Positions 1 through 8,119 of a DNA stretch of 64,000 nucleotides are shown here, one piece after another; position 1 is the first letter of the stretch; every line of letters starts with the position of its first letter. Both the position numbers and the translations under genes were made by a program. A model generated the notes under the pieces. The model saw only the letters and a list, made by a program, of their open reading frames with translations, was not told the DNA's origin and made no database searches. The stretch covers positions 1 through 64,000 of IMG/VR virus record IMGVR_UViG_3300020179_001470; one strand, written 5' to 3'. Origin of the DNA: a virus.

Positions 1-703
1 CTTTAATTGGTTTTGGTTTTGAAATATTATATTCAATCTTTGGTACGATGTTAATTGGTAAAACATCCTTAAAACGTTCTACATATAATTCTCTATTCTT
101 TTCCCAAGAATCATTGGTCATTCCGATTGATTTATGTGTAATTCGGATATTATAGATTACACCAATCGGTACACCGCTCAAATGATTTTCCGTACAAAAC
201 GTCATATCATAAAAATGGAATCCCGATACCGACTCATTAAATGTGTTTTTAATTCTATTTTTATGTACGGCAATAAATAAACCATCTACTAAACAAACCT
301 CGTGAATTGAATTTGGAATACCGTTAGCATATCTTGACTCCCATTTTTTACCCTCGTTTTCGTGATTAACAATACCAACCATTTTAGTATTATCTGTCCA
401 CCACCTACCACTTTCATGCACATTAGTTGTACCAGCAACCCCAAGAATACCGTAATTAGATTCTTCAAAATGTTTAATTAATTTTCTACCCCAAGAGTTG
501 GTGTCAAAATAAATGTCGTCGTGACAAAGAACAACAATGTCATTTTGAGATTCTTTAATAATCTCATTGTGTGTTTGAGATAAACTTTTTTCACCATTGT
601 TTACCTTTTCAATAATTTGAACTTTTGGGTGTCCACAAGATTTTCTTAAGTATTCCTGAAACTTTGGGTTTGATACCCTTGTGCTGTAACCTATTGTTAT
701 CAT
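1..703 (-). CDS. GT2-like glycosyltransferase, 3' end outside window
   Basis: The frame is open from the ATG at 703 to the window edge (234 codons), so the C-terminus is missing. The protein reads like the family of short glycosyltransferases with a GT-A fold (Glyco_tranf_2_5 type). It has a Rossmann-like start MITIGYSTR, a DxD-like HDDIYF near residue 65, a GVAGT turn, VDGLF, and a GFHFYDMTFC segment. Such enzymes transfer a sugar from a nucleotide donor. In a phage the target may be host surface glycan, virion protein or DNA; which one cannot be told here. The family call is by recognition of motif order. Confidence 0.75.
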   Translation of the reverse strand, partial: MITIGYSTRVSNPKFQEYLRKSCGHPKVQIIEKVNNGEKSLSQTHNEIIKESQNDIVVLCHDDIYFDTNSWGRKLIKHFEESNYGILGVAGTTNVHESGRWWTDNTKMVGIVNHENEGKKWESRYANGIPNSIHEVCLVDGLFIAVHKNRIKNTFNESVSGFHFYDMTFCTENHLSGVPIGVIYNIRITHKSIGMTNDSWEKNRELYVERFKDVLPINIVPKIEYNISKPKPIK

Positions 704-752
704 TTTTTTGTTTTAAACTATTGATGATAATATAAGAAATAAAATCCAAAAC

Positions 753-953
753 TTAAAATTTTGAACCATTTGGAGCTAATCCATTATGATTATCGATTTG
801 TTTTCTGAATTCTTCTCTTGTACTATATAGGTCAAGAGCTCTATTAACTAATTTTTGTAGGTTGATAGAACCATCAATTGATTTTATTTTAAATCTCTTG
901 TACACATCATCAATGACGTTAACACTGGTTAGTTTTGTTTGTTGTTTAGGCAT
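753..953 (-). CDS. Putative ribbon-helix-helix DNA-binding protein
   Basis: A 66-aa protein starting MPKQQTKL; an upstream in-frame ATG at 992 would only add a low-quality AT-rich extension. A short strand (TSVNVIDDVY) followed by two helices (KRFKIKS, INLQKLVNRALDLY) matches the MetJ/Arc/CopG ribbon-helix-helix pattern, so it is probably a small transcriptional regulator. The target is unknown. The call rests on predicted secondary structure only. Confidence 0.5.
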   Translation of the reverse strand: MPKQQTKLTSVNVIDDVYKRFKIKSIDGSINLQKLVNRALDLYSTREEFRKQIDNHNGLAPNGSKF

Positions 954-1029
954 AATATAAGTATATAAATTTGTATATATTACAAAAGACAAAAAATATC
1001 GGACAAGTTATTAGACTGTCCGATATAAT

Positions 1030-1218
1030 TTATTGTCCTTCTGTGTTCTCTTCGTTAGTTTGATTGTTAATCTCCTCAACCTTTTTTATAATTTGGTCAA
1101 GTTGTTGTTCCATAATTGTAATTTCCCGTGGAGGTGTTGAACTACCTTCTGTAAGTTGAATGTTTACTGTTTGATTGTTAACAGGTTGATTTCTTTTTTT
1201 ACATCCGCATCCGGCCAT
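1030..1218 (-). CDS. Small Cys-rich-start hypothetical protein
   Basis: A 62-aa protein with the start MAGCGCKKRNQP, a low-complexity Asn/Thr stretch and a C-terminal amphipathic helix (MEQQLDQIIKKVEEI). The CGC cluster could bind metal or be a modification site. I do not recognise the function. Confidence 0.6.
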   Translation of the reverse strand: MAGCGCKKRNQPVNNQTVNIQLTEGSSTPPREITIMEQQLDQIIKKVEEINNQTNEENTEGQ

Positions 1219-1236
1219 AATTTTGTTAATTTAATT

Positions 1237-1830
1237 TTATTTTATTATTTTGAATTTATGATTATAACAGGTTTTACGTATCGACCCATTGTTGTTTTTA
1301 CCATTATTTACTTTAACACCACGTAATGAATTCGATATTTTCATTCTAACATTTCTTGGGTTACCTTTTGTGAATCCGTTTTTTATCAAGTAATTAGCGC
1401 CATCAACTAATGAATCAAAAATAAACCCCTCATTTGTATTCATATTAGTTAATGAATATTTTTCAATATTCCCATTTTTTTTTAAGTTATGTTTTGATAA
1501 TTTAATTTTCACTTCATCATTATATGTGTTTCTTCTGAATTCGTTTACCGTAGATAAATTAAATCCCTTATTTAAATTATTGGATTCATAAAACTCAATA
1601 TATTCGTTTTCTTTTTTAATCAATTCGTTTAAATCACAGTAATCAATCACTTCAAAAATGAAATTGTCTCTACCATGTTTATTAAATGATTTTTGTAAAT
1701 ACTCATTATCGTGAGAACCTCTTTCTAACATCCAAAAATGTTTATACTCCCGAGATGCGACATCAACACTACTACCAACATACACCTTTTTGTTGACTAA
1801 ATTGGTTATTTTGTAAATCCCGCATCCCAT
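1237..1830 (-). CDS. GIY-YIG endonuclease, homing type
   Basis: The N-terminus MGCGIYKITNLVNKKVYVGSS is a GIY-YIG nuclease core (GIYKI and VYVGSS), followed by the catalytic Glu region (ENEYIEFYESNN). The C-terminal half (YSLTNMNTNEGFIFDSLVDG) resembles a NUMOD-like DNA-recognition region. At 197 aa it fits Seg/I-Bmo-type free-standing homing endonucleases, which cut DNA and spread by repair. No intron is seen around it, so it is probably free-standing. It sits next to a methyltransferase gene. Confidence 0.85.
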   Translation of the reverse strand: MGCGIYKITNLVNKKVYVGSSVDVASREYKHFWMLERGSHDNEYLQKSFNKHGRDNFIFEVIDYCDLNELIKKENEYIEFYESNNLNKGFNLSTVNEFRRNTYNDEVKIKLSKHNLKKNGNIEKYSLTNMNTNEGFIFDSLVDGANYLIKNGFTKGNPRNVRMKISNSLRGVKVNNGKNNNGSIRKTCYNHKFKIIK

Positions 1831-1917
1831 GATTTTAAGTTTTTCTATAAATATTTTGGTTTATTGTTTTTTATTCGTTATCTTTTGTAATGATAATAAA
1901 TAGAAAACAATTTGTCA

Positions 1918-2772
1918 ATGGAAATGAATAAAATTTATCAGGGTGACTGCTTAGAATTGTTTAAGGAGTTAAATGACGGAACTGTAGACCTTTTTGTAAC
2001 CAGTCCACCGTACAATGTTGGTATTGGTTATGATACACACAAGGACGATGCTCCGATGGACGAGTATCTTATGTGGTGTAAAAAATGGTTGTCTGAAGTT
2101 TACCGAACACTAAAAGATGATGGTAGAATTGCTTTGAATATACCATATGAAATAAACGTAAGAGAAAGAGGTGGTAGAATTTTCTTAGTGTCTGAATATT
2201 GGCAGATGATGAAAGAAATTGGTTTTGGATTTTTCGGAGTGGTTGATTTGGAAGAAGATTCGCCTCACCGTTCTAAAACAACTGCTTGGGGTTCGTGGAT
2301 GTCACCATCCTCACCTTATATATATAACCCAAAGGAATGCGTAATCTTAGCGTATAAAAAAGATTACAAAAAGAAAGTAAAGGGTGTTTCTCAATGGTCG
2401 TATAATCAAATAGAAGTTGAGGACGAAGAAGGTAATATCAAAAATAAAAGAGTATATTCCGATAAACATAAAAATGAGTTTATGGAACTCGTTTTTGGTC
2501 AATGGAAATACTTTAATGATACCAAATCATTGACTAAAGCTACATTTTCAATAGACATCCCGATGAAAGCGATTAAGATACTATCTTTCAAAGATGATTT
2601 AGTGGTTGATTGTTTTTCGGGTAGTGGAACCACAGCACTTGCCTCTAAAAAACTTGGTAGAAATTATATTGGTTTTGAACTTTCTGAATCGTATACAAAT
2701 ATCTCGAGACAGAGATTAATTGATTATGATAATCAAAAGAAACAAATGGTAATGTTCGAAGAGGAGGATTAA
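1918..2772 (+). CDS. DNA methyltransferase, beta class (TSPPY)
   Basis: A site-specific DNA amino-methyltransferase. The catalytic motif TSPPYNVG lies near residue 31 and the AdoMet-binding DCFSGSGTTALAS near residue 240, an order typical of the beta class. SPPY is more common in N4-cytosine than N6-adenine enzymes, but this does not settle the base. The ATG at 1918 was chosen over TTG at 1912; ATG at 1924 is also possible. No restriction enzyme is adjacent, so protection of phage DNA from host restriction is the likely role. The 3' end overlaps the convergent DUF192 gene by 4 nt. Confidence 0.85.
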   Translation: MEMNKIYQGDCLELFKELNDGTVDLFVTSPPYNVGIGYDTHKDDAPMDEYLMWCKKWLSEVYRTLKDDGRIALNIPYEINVRERGGRIFLVSEYWQMMKEIGFGFFGVVDLEEDSPHRSKTTAWGSWMSPSSPYIYNPKECVILAYKKDYKKKVKGVSQWSYNQIEVEDEEGNIKNKRVYSDKHKNEFMELVFGQWKYFNDTKSLTKATFSIDIPMKAIKILSFKDDLVVDCFSGSGTTALASKKLGRNYIGFELSESYTNISRQRLIDYDNQKKQMVMFEEED

Positions 2773-3137
2773 CGAATCGGGTTCATAGGTGTACCCAAGT
2801 ACATATTAACTCTATCACCTTCTTTAAAATCATTACACACTCCGGCGGGGAACTCAATAACATGGTCACCTATGCCGGTGTATCTTTTTGGATTCAATTC
2901 ATTTGGTCCGGCTGGTTGACAATCTCTATGTATTTTACTGATTCTATTCTTTAAAACAAAAACAATATCCAAGGGTATTATACAGTTTTTCATCCAAAAA
3001 GAGTGGTGTCCTATTCCGCCCATATTGAAAACCATACAACCCTCTAAATTATCTCTACCCATCATACCCTGACTTATTTCCTCAGGTTCTTTTAAATATT
3101 CCGCGTTAAACTTCGTATTGTTAATAATTACTGACAT
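2769..3137 (-). CDS. DUF192 family protein
   Basis: The 122-aa protein shows the DUF192 (COG1430) signature in order: GMMGRDNLEGCMVF, SFWMKNCIIPLDIVFV, ISKIH, and IGDHVIEFPAG. Family members are small beta-barrel proteins common in bacteria and large phages with no settled function. There is no signal peptide, so this copy should be cytoplasmic. It is convergent with the methyltransferase gene and overlaps it by 4 nt. Confidence 0.85.
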   Translation of the reverse strand: MSVIINNTKFNAEYLKEPEEISQGMMGRDNLEGCMVFNMGGIGHHSFWMKNCIIPLDIVFVLKNRISKIHRDCQPAGPNELNPKRYTGIGDHVIEFPAGVCNDFKEGDRVNMYLGTPMNPIR

Positions 3138-3188
3138 ATTTTTATAAATATTTGACTTTATTGTATTTCTTTATTATATTTTAATATC

Positions 3189-3434
3189 ATGAAAACACTC
3201 TTTAATAATCAATTAAATTTCGACAACAACGATGAATTAGAATTAGTGTTAGATAATTTAAATCCTCAAATGGCGATACAAATTATAGAAATGGGATTAC
3301 AGCACGCTAACTTTATGGGTACTTTTAGTATGGTTGAAACACATAGTTTATATGAATCACTTCAATACTTAAAAAATTATGAATATACGGACAATAATTT
3401 ACGTTCTAATGATTTTGGCGGGAATGATAATTGA
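3189..3434 (+). CDS. Hypothetical protein, 81 aa
   Basis: First gene of a tightly packed plus-strand run leading to glutamine synthetase. It is acidic and Asn-rich, mainly helical by eye (MAIQIIEMGLQHANFM). No family recognised. Its end overlaps the next small gene by 11 nt, which suggests translational coupling. Confidence 0.6.
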   Translation: MKTLFNNQLNFDNNDELELVLDNLNPQMAIQIIEMGLQHANFMGTFSMVETHSLYESLQYLKNYEYTDNNLRSNDFGGNDN

Positions 3435-3552
3435 AAAATACGGAATGGACACTAGCAATCCCGAACTTGAAAAATATTTTGGGTTTGGTTTAATATCACT
3501 TGGTTCCCTCAACATAGTTTTAGACCACTTAAGAAAGAATAAAAATGGATAA
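3424..3552 (+). CDS. Hypothetical peptide, 42 aa
   Basis: A short gene starting MIIEKYGMDTSNPEL. It overlaps its upstream neighbour by 11 nt and its downstream neighbour by 8 nt, a coupling pattern shared with the rest of this run, which is the main support for it. One hydrophobic stretch (FGFGLISLGSLNIVL) might touch membrane. No family recognised. Confidence 0.5.
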   Translation: MIIEKYGMDTSNPELEKYFGFGLISLGSLNIVLDHLRKNKNG

Positions 3553-3754
3553 AAAGGAAAAAAAATACATCACAGATTTTTTTATCATAAAAAAGAAACA
3601 CCATTGGTTTCTATTCCCGACTCCAATTTTCTATTACCGCAAAGATGAATTTTTTGAAACCGGAGTAACCTCACCAAGTTGGGGATTTACTTTGCGTTTT
3701 TTAATTTTTATGATTGGTGTTCAGTTACAAAAAAATGTATATTATAAAAAATGA
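3545..3754 (+). CDS. Hypothetical small protein, aromatic-rich
   Basis: A 69-aa basic, aromatic protein with a hydrophobic C-terminal stretch (GFTLRFLIFMIGVQL) that could be one membrane segment. It ends inside the start of the glutamine synthetase gene (4-nt overlap). No family recognised. Confidence 0.5.
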   Translation: MDKKEKKYITDFFIIKKKHHWFLFPTPIFYYRKDEFFETGVTSPSWGFTLRFLIFMIGVQLQKNVYYKK

Positions 3755-4887
3755 AAACAAAAGTAGAATACGTGTGGTTGGATGGGTATACACCCGAACC
3801 AAACCTAAGAAGTAAAGTAAAAATTGTGGACCTACCGTCACAGTTTGATTTATCAAATATACCAAATTGGGGGTTTGATGGAAGTTCCACTAAACAAGCT
3901 GAGGGTAATTTTTCTGATTGCTACCTTAAACCGATTAAATTGTATCGTTCAGATTCATCAAGGTATTCGAATTTGGATACAATTTATGTTTTGTGTGAGG
4001 TTTTAGATGGCAACAATGAAATTCACCCATCAAACTATCGAGCAAAGGTAGGTGAAGAAGATATGAATTTTTGGGTTGGTTTTGAACAGGAATATTTTAT
4101 TCGTTCTTCACACAATAACCCAATTCTCGGATTTGAAAGAAATGGAATTATTAATGGTCAAGGAATTTATTATTGTGGTGTTGGTGGACACGTTGTTGGT
4201 CGAAACATTTCTGACGAACATTTGAATATGTGTTTAGAATACAATATCAATGTCGAAGGTACCAACGCTGAGGTTGCTTTAGGTCAATGGGAATATCAAA
4301 TTTTTGCCAAGGGTAAAATCGAAGCGTCCGACGATTTATGGATGAGTAGGTACTTCTTACATAAAATAGCCGAGAAATATGGTCGTTCTATTGATTTACA
4401 TCCTAAACCCATGACTTACGGAGAGTGGAACGGTTCAGGTTTACATACGAATTTCTCGAATCAAAAAATGAGAGAAGAAGGTGGTGAACAATATTTCAAC
4501 GCTATTTTTAGGTCTTTTGAAACCAGAACACAAGAACACATTGACTCTTACGGTTCGGATAATTATTTAAGGTTAACAGGTCAATTTGAGACACAATCTA
4601 TTGACAAATTTAGTTGGGGTGTTTCAGACAGAGGTGCATCGATTCGTGTTCCAAAAATTGTTGCGGAAACGTGGAAAGGATATTTGGAAGATAGAAGACC
4701 CGCATCACATGCTGACCCATATAGAATTGTTAAATCAATCAGTGACAGTTTGATATTCGCCGAACATTTAAATAGTATACATAACATGATGAATGTTAAA
4801 ATTGATACTGAAATGATTGTCAATAAATACGGAACATTGTCAGGTGAGGAATTATTAGAAAATTATCGAAAAGATGAAGAAGAATAA
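3751..4887 (+). CDS. Glutamine synthetase, type II (eukaryote-like)
   Basis: Makes glutamine from glutamate, ammonia and ATP. At 378 aa it has the length of GSII rather than bacterial GSI (about 470) or GSIII (about 730). Hallmarks are NWGFDGSST (39-47), the metal-site Glu motif FEQEYF (111-116), NGSGLHTNFS (227-236), DRGASIRVP (293-301) and YLEDRRPASHAD (311-322). All expected active-site segments look intact, so an active enzyme is likely. In a phage it could sustain nucleotide synthesis together with ThyA nearby. It overlaps the preceding small gene by 4 nt. Confidence 0.95.
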   Translation: MKTKVEYVWLDGYTPEPNLRSKVKIVDLPSQFDLSNIPNWGFDGSSTKQAEGNFSDCYLKPIKLYRSDSSRYSNLDTIYVLCEVLDGNNEIHPSNYRAKVGEEDMNFWVGFEQEYFIRSSHNNPILGFERNGIINGQGIYYCGVGGHVVGRNISDEHLNMCLEYNINVEGTNAEVALGQWEYQIFAKGKIEASDDLWMSRYFLHKIAEKYGRSIDLHPKPMTYGEWNGSGLHTNFSNQKMREEGGEQYFNAIFRSFETRTQEHIDSYGSDNYLRLTGQFETQSIDKFSWGVSDRGASIRVPKIVAETWKGYLEDRRPASHADPYRIVKSISDSLIFAEHLNSIHNMMNVKIDTEMIVNKYGTLSGEELLENYRKDEEE

Positions 4888-4898
4888 ATTATCATAAA

Positions 4899-5084
4899 AT
4901 GGGAAAAAGAAAAAAAGAACATAGAAAAAAAGTCCAAGCAAGGAACCAAAGGTTACAAAAAGAGGAAACCGCATTAATGAACATGTTCAAAAAATTACAA
5001 GAAATGGGTGACGTTGATTTAGGTAAGATAGAAGAGTCTCCCAATGACTTTGAAAATAAAGAAGAAAATAAAATCGAACAATGA
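4899..5084 (+). CDS. Small basic coiled-coil protein
   Basis: A 61-aa protein with a highly basic start (MGKRKKEHRKKVQARNQR) and a helical, acidic second half. Possibly nucleic-acid binding. No family recognised. Its stop overlaps the next start (ATGA). Confidence 0.55.
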   Translation: MGKRKKEHRKKVQARNQRLQKEETALMNMFKKLQEMGDVDLGKIEESPNDFENKEENKIEQ

Positions 5085-5251
5085 TACAACAAGAAATTTT
5101 AGAAACATTTATTTATGAGACATTGAATGGTGAGTTTGGTGTTTCTGACCCGATAGAATTTGACCAAACGATTGGAATTTTCCCTACAAAAATTGAGGCG
5201 GAAAATGAGTTAAAAGAATATATTATTAAGCAACAAATAACTTTTGAATGA
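5081..5251 (+). CDS. Hypothetical peptide, 56 aa
   Basis: Begins MIQQEILETFIYETL and overlaps both neighbours by 4 nt (ATGA junctions), which supports it as a real gene despite its size. Acidic. No family recognised. Confidence 0.55.
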   Translation: MIQQEILETFIYETLNGEFGVSDPIEFDQTIGIFPTKIEAENELKEYIIKQQITFE

Positions 5252-5433
5252 TGGAGTTCTTAAATTCCCATCCGATAAAAAAATCAGATTTAGGATTTCA
5301 CGGAAATTTGTTCGGTGGAAAATTATTAGCATGGAAAGATGATGTAATTGATTGTCATTCCATGCAACTTTTTGATTACCCAAGAATGGTTACTGTTTTT
5401 ATAGACAAATATTATATTTGTCCGAATAGATGA
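5248..5433 (+). pseudogene. Acyl-CoA thioesterase (hotdog) N-terminal fragment
   Basis: The 61 residues match only the first half of a hotdog-fold acyl-CoA thioesterase: HPIKKSDLGFHGNLFGGKLL followed by AWKDD resembles the conserved N-terminal Asn/Gly-LFGG-lL-W-D segment. The frame stops at 5433, well short of the usual 120-150 aa. Another frame directly after reads VRIDEKGNTVTIGEKG and ends at about 5492, so a frameshift or a join to another gene fragment is likely. A 19-codon ORF at 5430-5489 is an alternative reading. The family call is tentative. Confidence 0.45.
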
Positions 5434-5516
5434 AAAGGGTAACACGGTTACAATCGGAGAGAAAGGAAGAAACAGAATTCGAAAACTAATTTAGGTGAGA
5501 GAATAAGAAAAAAATA

Positions 5517-5702
5517 ATGTCAACACTTAAAAGACAATATAAAATTTATTTAAAACAAAACCCACACTGTATCTTATCGTTTGAGGAGTGGGAAAAAATG
5601 TTTATAGAAAATTTAAAAATTGGTTTAGAGTTGGGTGATGATTTTTCGGATTGGGACATGACTTTAATAGATAGTATCGAAGATGGGCAAAAAGACACCT
5701 GA
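5517..5702 (+). CDS. Hypothetical protein, 61 aa
   Basis: Starts MSTLKRQYKIYLKQNPH; the C-terminal half is acidic. It overlaps the DUF2452 gene by 20 nt. No family recognised. Confidence 0.55.
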   Translation: MSTLKRQYKIYLKQNPHCILSFEEWEKMFIENLKIGLELGDDFSDWDMTLIDSIEDGQKDT

Positions 5703-6081
5703 TATTCTTGTATGGGATGAAGTAAATGGGTACGATGCTAACAAAAAACATTACCCAACAAATATTGGTTCGCCAAAATTTGATTTACCAAATGTTGGGC
5801 TGATTAAAAAAGAGTCATCAAAAAAAATGATTGATGTTTTTAATCGACAAAGGGAAGAAATAATTCAATCAATAGAAAAACTTCAAAGAGAATATGTGGA
5901 TTCAATAATGGTTTGGGAATCAAAAATTTCTTTTGACCCAATTGTTGGTGAAACATATTATATATATAACTTCAAAGGTGTAAATACGTTATCATTACTA
6001 TCACCTAAAGATTGGAATAGGGATGATGATTTTATTGGTGCGTTTACACTAAATTCAGATAGAAAATGGATACGAAAATGA
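5683..6081 (+). CDS. DUF2452 family protein
   Basis: The C-terminal half matches DUF2452: a helix, then ISFDPIVGETYYIYNF, LSLLSPKDW and a terminal FTLNSDRKWIRK. The family occurs in Bacteroidota and some eukaryotes and has no known function. The 132-aa length is normal for it. It is coupled to thyA through an ATGA overlap at 6078. Confidence 0.7.
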   Translation: MGKKTPDILVWDEVNGYDANKKHYPTNIGSPKFDLPNVGLIKKESSKKMIDVFNRQREEIIQSIEKLQREYVDSIMVWESKISFDPIVGETYYIYNFKGVNTLSLLSPKDWNRDDDFIGAFTLNSDRKWIRK

Positions 6082-7328
6082 ATAACATCGATAAACAATA
6101 TCAAAACTTACTCCAAGACATCTTAGACAATGGAGTTACAAAAAGTGACCGTACAGGGACTGGAACCATTAGTATTTTTGGTCGTCAGATACGCCATAAA
6201 ATGAGTGAAGGGTTTCCATTACTTACAACCAAGAAAATGGCTTGGAAACAAATTGTGACTGAATTACTTTGGTTTTTAAGAGGTGATACAAACATCAAAT
6301 ACCTTGTGGACAATGATTGTCATATTTGGGACGGAGATTGTTTCGCTAACTACATAAAACATAACCCAAATGCGGATGAACAAATGATTAACGATGCTGG
6401 TCGGATGGTAAATATAAAAGAGTGGTTCATCAACAAAATCAAAACTGATGATGAGTTTGCTAAACAGTGGGGTGAATTAGGACCAATTTATGGTAAGCAC
6501 TGGAGAAGTTGGCATACAAGTTGGGATGTGGTTGAAGATAAAAGTAAGGAGGCTGGTGTAAGGCGTATTGAAAATGGTATAGACCAAATTGCAAACCTAA
6601 TCAACGAACTTAAAACAAATCCCGATAGTAGAAGATTGATGGTTTCAGCTTGGAATGTAGGTGAATTAGACCAAATGGTTCTTCCACCTTGTCACTATGG
6701 ATTTCAAGTTTATACAAGAGAGTTGAATTTAGATGAAAGAATTAATTACTATAACTCAACAAAAGACCCATTAAATCAAAGTAGTGATTACCACGATATC
6801 CATATGGATAGTTTGAGGGTACCTAAACGAGCAATCTCTTTAATGTGGAATCAACGTTCAGTAGATACATTCTTAGGTTTACCATTCAACATCGCGTCTT
6901 ATGGTTTACTACTTGAAATCATTGCTAAAGCAGTCAATATGGTCCCTGATGAATTAATTGGTAACTTAGGTGACACTCATTTGTATTTGAATCATATTGA
7001 ACAAGCTAAGGAACAAATTGGTAGAAAATACACACCTGAGGAAAGAGAAGAGATGTTAAAAGAGGCAATGGGACCTAATGGATATAAAAGAGCGTTGAAT
7101 GACTTAGCTCCATTTGGTGGGGGTATGTCTGAATATTATGAGATATATAAAATATCAAGATACACAAAAGAACCTTTTAAATTACCCAAGATAAAACATA
7201 TGAAGACCGACGAGTTCTATAAATCATTGTCTGAGGATTCATCTTTAATAACTCATTTGGATAATAAAGATTTTCAAATCGAAAATTATCAATCACATCC
7301 ACCTATCAAAGCACCACTAAGTAATTAA
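6078..7328 (+). CDS. thyA: Thymidylate synthase
   Basis: Converts dUMP to dTMP using methylene-tetrahydrofolate. It shows DRTGTGT and FPLLTTKK near the N-terminus, ELLWFLRGDTN, the catalytic Cys in LPPCHYGFQVY, the dUMP contact region MWNQRSVDTFLGLPFNIASY and LGDTHLYLNH. It is longer (416 aa) than the usual 264-320 aa because of insertions before the GPIYGKHWR motif and after the catalytic Cys. The start at 6078 makes the usual ATGA overlap; 6066 is the alternative. The tail HPPIKAPLSN is echoed three times downstream, see the remnants listed below. Confidence 0.95.
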   Translation: MNNIDKQYQNLLQDILDNGVTKSDRTGTGTISIFGRQIRHKMSEGFPLLTTKKMAWKQIVTELLWFLRGDTNIKYLVDNDCHIWDGDCFANYIKHNPNADEQMINDAGRMVNIKEWFINKIKTDDEFAKQWGELGPIYGKHWRSWHTSWDVVEDKSKEAGVRRIENGIDQIANLINELKTNPDSRRLMVSAWNVGELDQMVLPPCHYGFQVYTRELNLDERINYYNSTKDPLNQSSDYHDIHMDSLRVPKRAISLMWNQRSVDTFLGLPFNIASYGLLLEIIAKAVNMVPDELIGNLGDTHLYLNHIEQAKEQIGRKYTPEEREEMLKEAMGPNGYKRALNDLAPFGGGMSEYYEIYKISRYTKEPFKLPKIKHMKTDEFYKSLSEDSSLITHLDNKDFQIENYQSHPPIKAPLSN

Positions 7329-7329
7329 T

Positions 7330-7464
7330 ATGGACCATCACACTATTTGGTTTAAACGATGGTTTAACCCAATTTTAAGAAAATTATTTAAGGTTGAGAT
7401 ATGTTCATTGATTGATGGGGAAGTTCTTATTAATTATGGAATTAGAAAATTTAAACCGTTATGA
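7330..7464 (+). CDS. Hypothetical peptide, 44 aa
   Basis: Begins MDHHTIWFKRWFNPIL directly after thyA and overlaps the next gene by 4 nt (ATGA). Basic and aromatic. No family recognised. Confidence 0.5.
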   Translation: MDHHTIWFKRWFNPILRKLFKVEICSLIDGEVLINYGIRKFKPL

Positions 7465-7613
7465 AATTAAGAATTGACATGGTTATGTACCAACTTTACG
7501 TTTTTCCGTATTTGAAAATCACATACGATAAATGGTTGAATGGTAATTATGAAATTATTGTCGGTTGGTTACGTTGGGAGATAGTTATAGAAATAACACC
7601 TAAAACTGAATGA
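7461..7613 (+). CDS. Hypothetical peptide, 50 aa
   Basis: Begins MKLRIDMVMYQLYVF with an ATGA overlap on its upstream side. Probably a small beta-rich protein. No family recognised. Confidence 0.5.
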   Translation: MKLRIDMVMYQLYVFPYLKITYDKWLNGNYEIIVGWLRWEIVIEITPKTE

Positions 7614-7616
7614 GTT

Positions 7617-7823
7617 ATGAAACCACTTAAAGGAATTACATTAATGATATTAGGAATTATCTTTTATCCGTTAATTGTTACAATTATTGCATTGGAAAAT
7701 TTAGGTGTAATTGATAAACTTAGGGAACTTAATTGGACCGCAATCATAACCTATACCACGATTGGTTTTTTTGCCTTTTTGTGGGTTAGATATTGTCTAT
7801 TGCTATTATATAAATTAATTTAA
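7617..7823 (+). CDS. Small two-helix membrane protein
   Basis: 68 aa with two hydrophobic helices (about residues 7-27 and 41-66), expected in the inner membrane. Function unknown. Lies three bases after its upstream neighbour in the same run. Confidence 0.6.
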   Translation: MKPLKGITLMILGIIFYPLIVTIIALENLGVIDKLRELNWTAIITYTTIGFFAFLWVRYCLLLLYKLI

Positions 7824-7826
7824 GAG

Positions 7827-8051
7827 ATGTATTTGATTAGAGTCATTAGAAGTTACTTTACAAGAAAACCAAACAGAAAATTATTGTGGACTGTTGAGGA
7901 TTTTAAAACAGCAAAAAGTTGGGCTAAAACTCAACCACACCCGTTTAATAAATGGAAAACATTATGGGATTATGTTTATATTCCACGTCACGATAGTCTT
8001 GAAGTAATTCACGAAGTAAATAAAAGATTGGGATTTCAGAATACAATTTAG
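7827..8051 (+). CDS. Hypothetical protein, 74 aa
   Basis: Basic, Trp-rich protein (TRKPNRKLLWTVEDFKTAKS). No family recognised. Its end overlaps the thyA-tail remnant that starts at 8048. Confidence 0.55.
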   Translation: MYLIRVIRSYFTRKPNRKLLWTVEDFKTAKSWAKTQPHPFNKWKTLWDYVYIPRHDSLEVIHEVNKRLGFQNTI

Positions 8052-8113
8052 ATGATATTATCTTGGAGAATTACCAAAGTCACTCAACTATTAAAATGCC
8101 CTTATCAAATTAA
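8048..8113 (+). pseudogene. Remnant of the thyA 3' end, copy 2
   Basis: Read in one frame this stretch encodes LDDIILENYQSHSTIKMPLSN and a stop. It closely matches the last residues of ThyA at 7260-7328 (LDNKDFQIENYQSHPPIKAP then LSN). It has no start codon of its own. The match is at protein level with different codons (for example Leu-Ser as TTA TCA instead of CTA AGT), so it is diverged, not a recent duplication. Confidence 0.7.
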
Positions 8114-8119
8114 AAAAAT

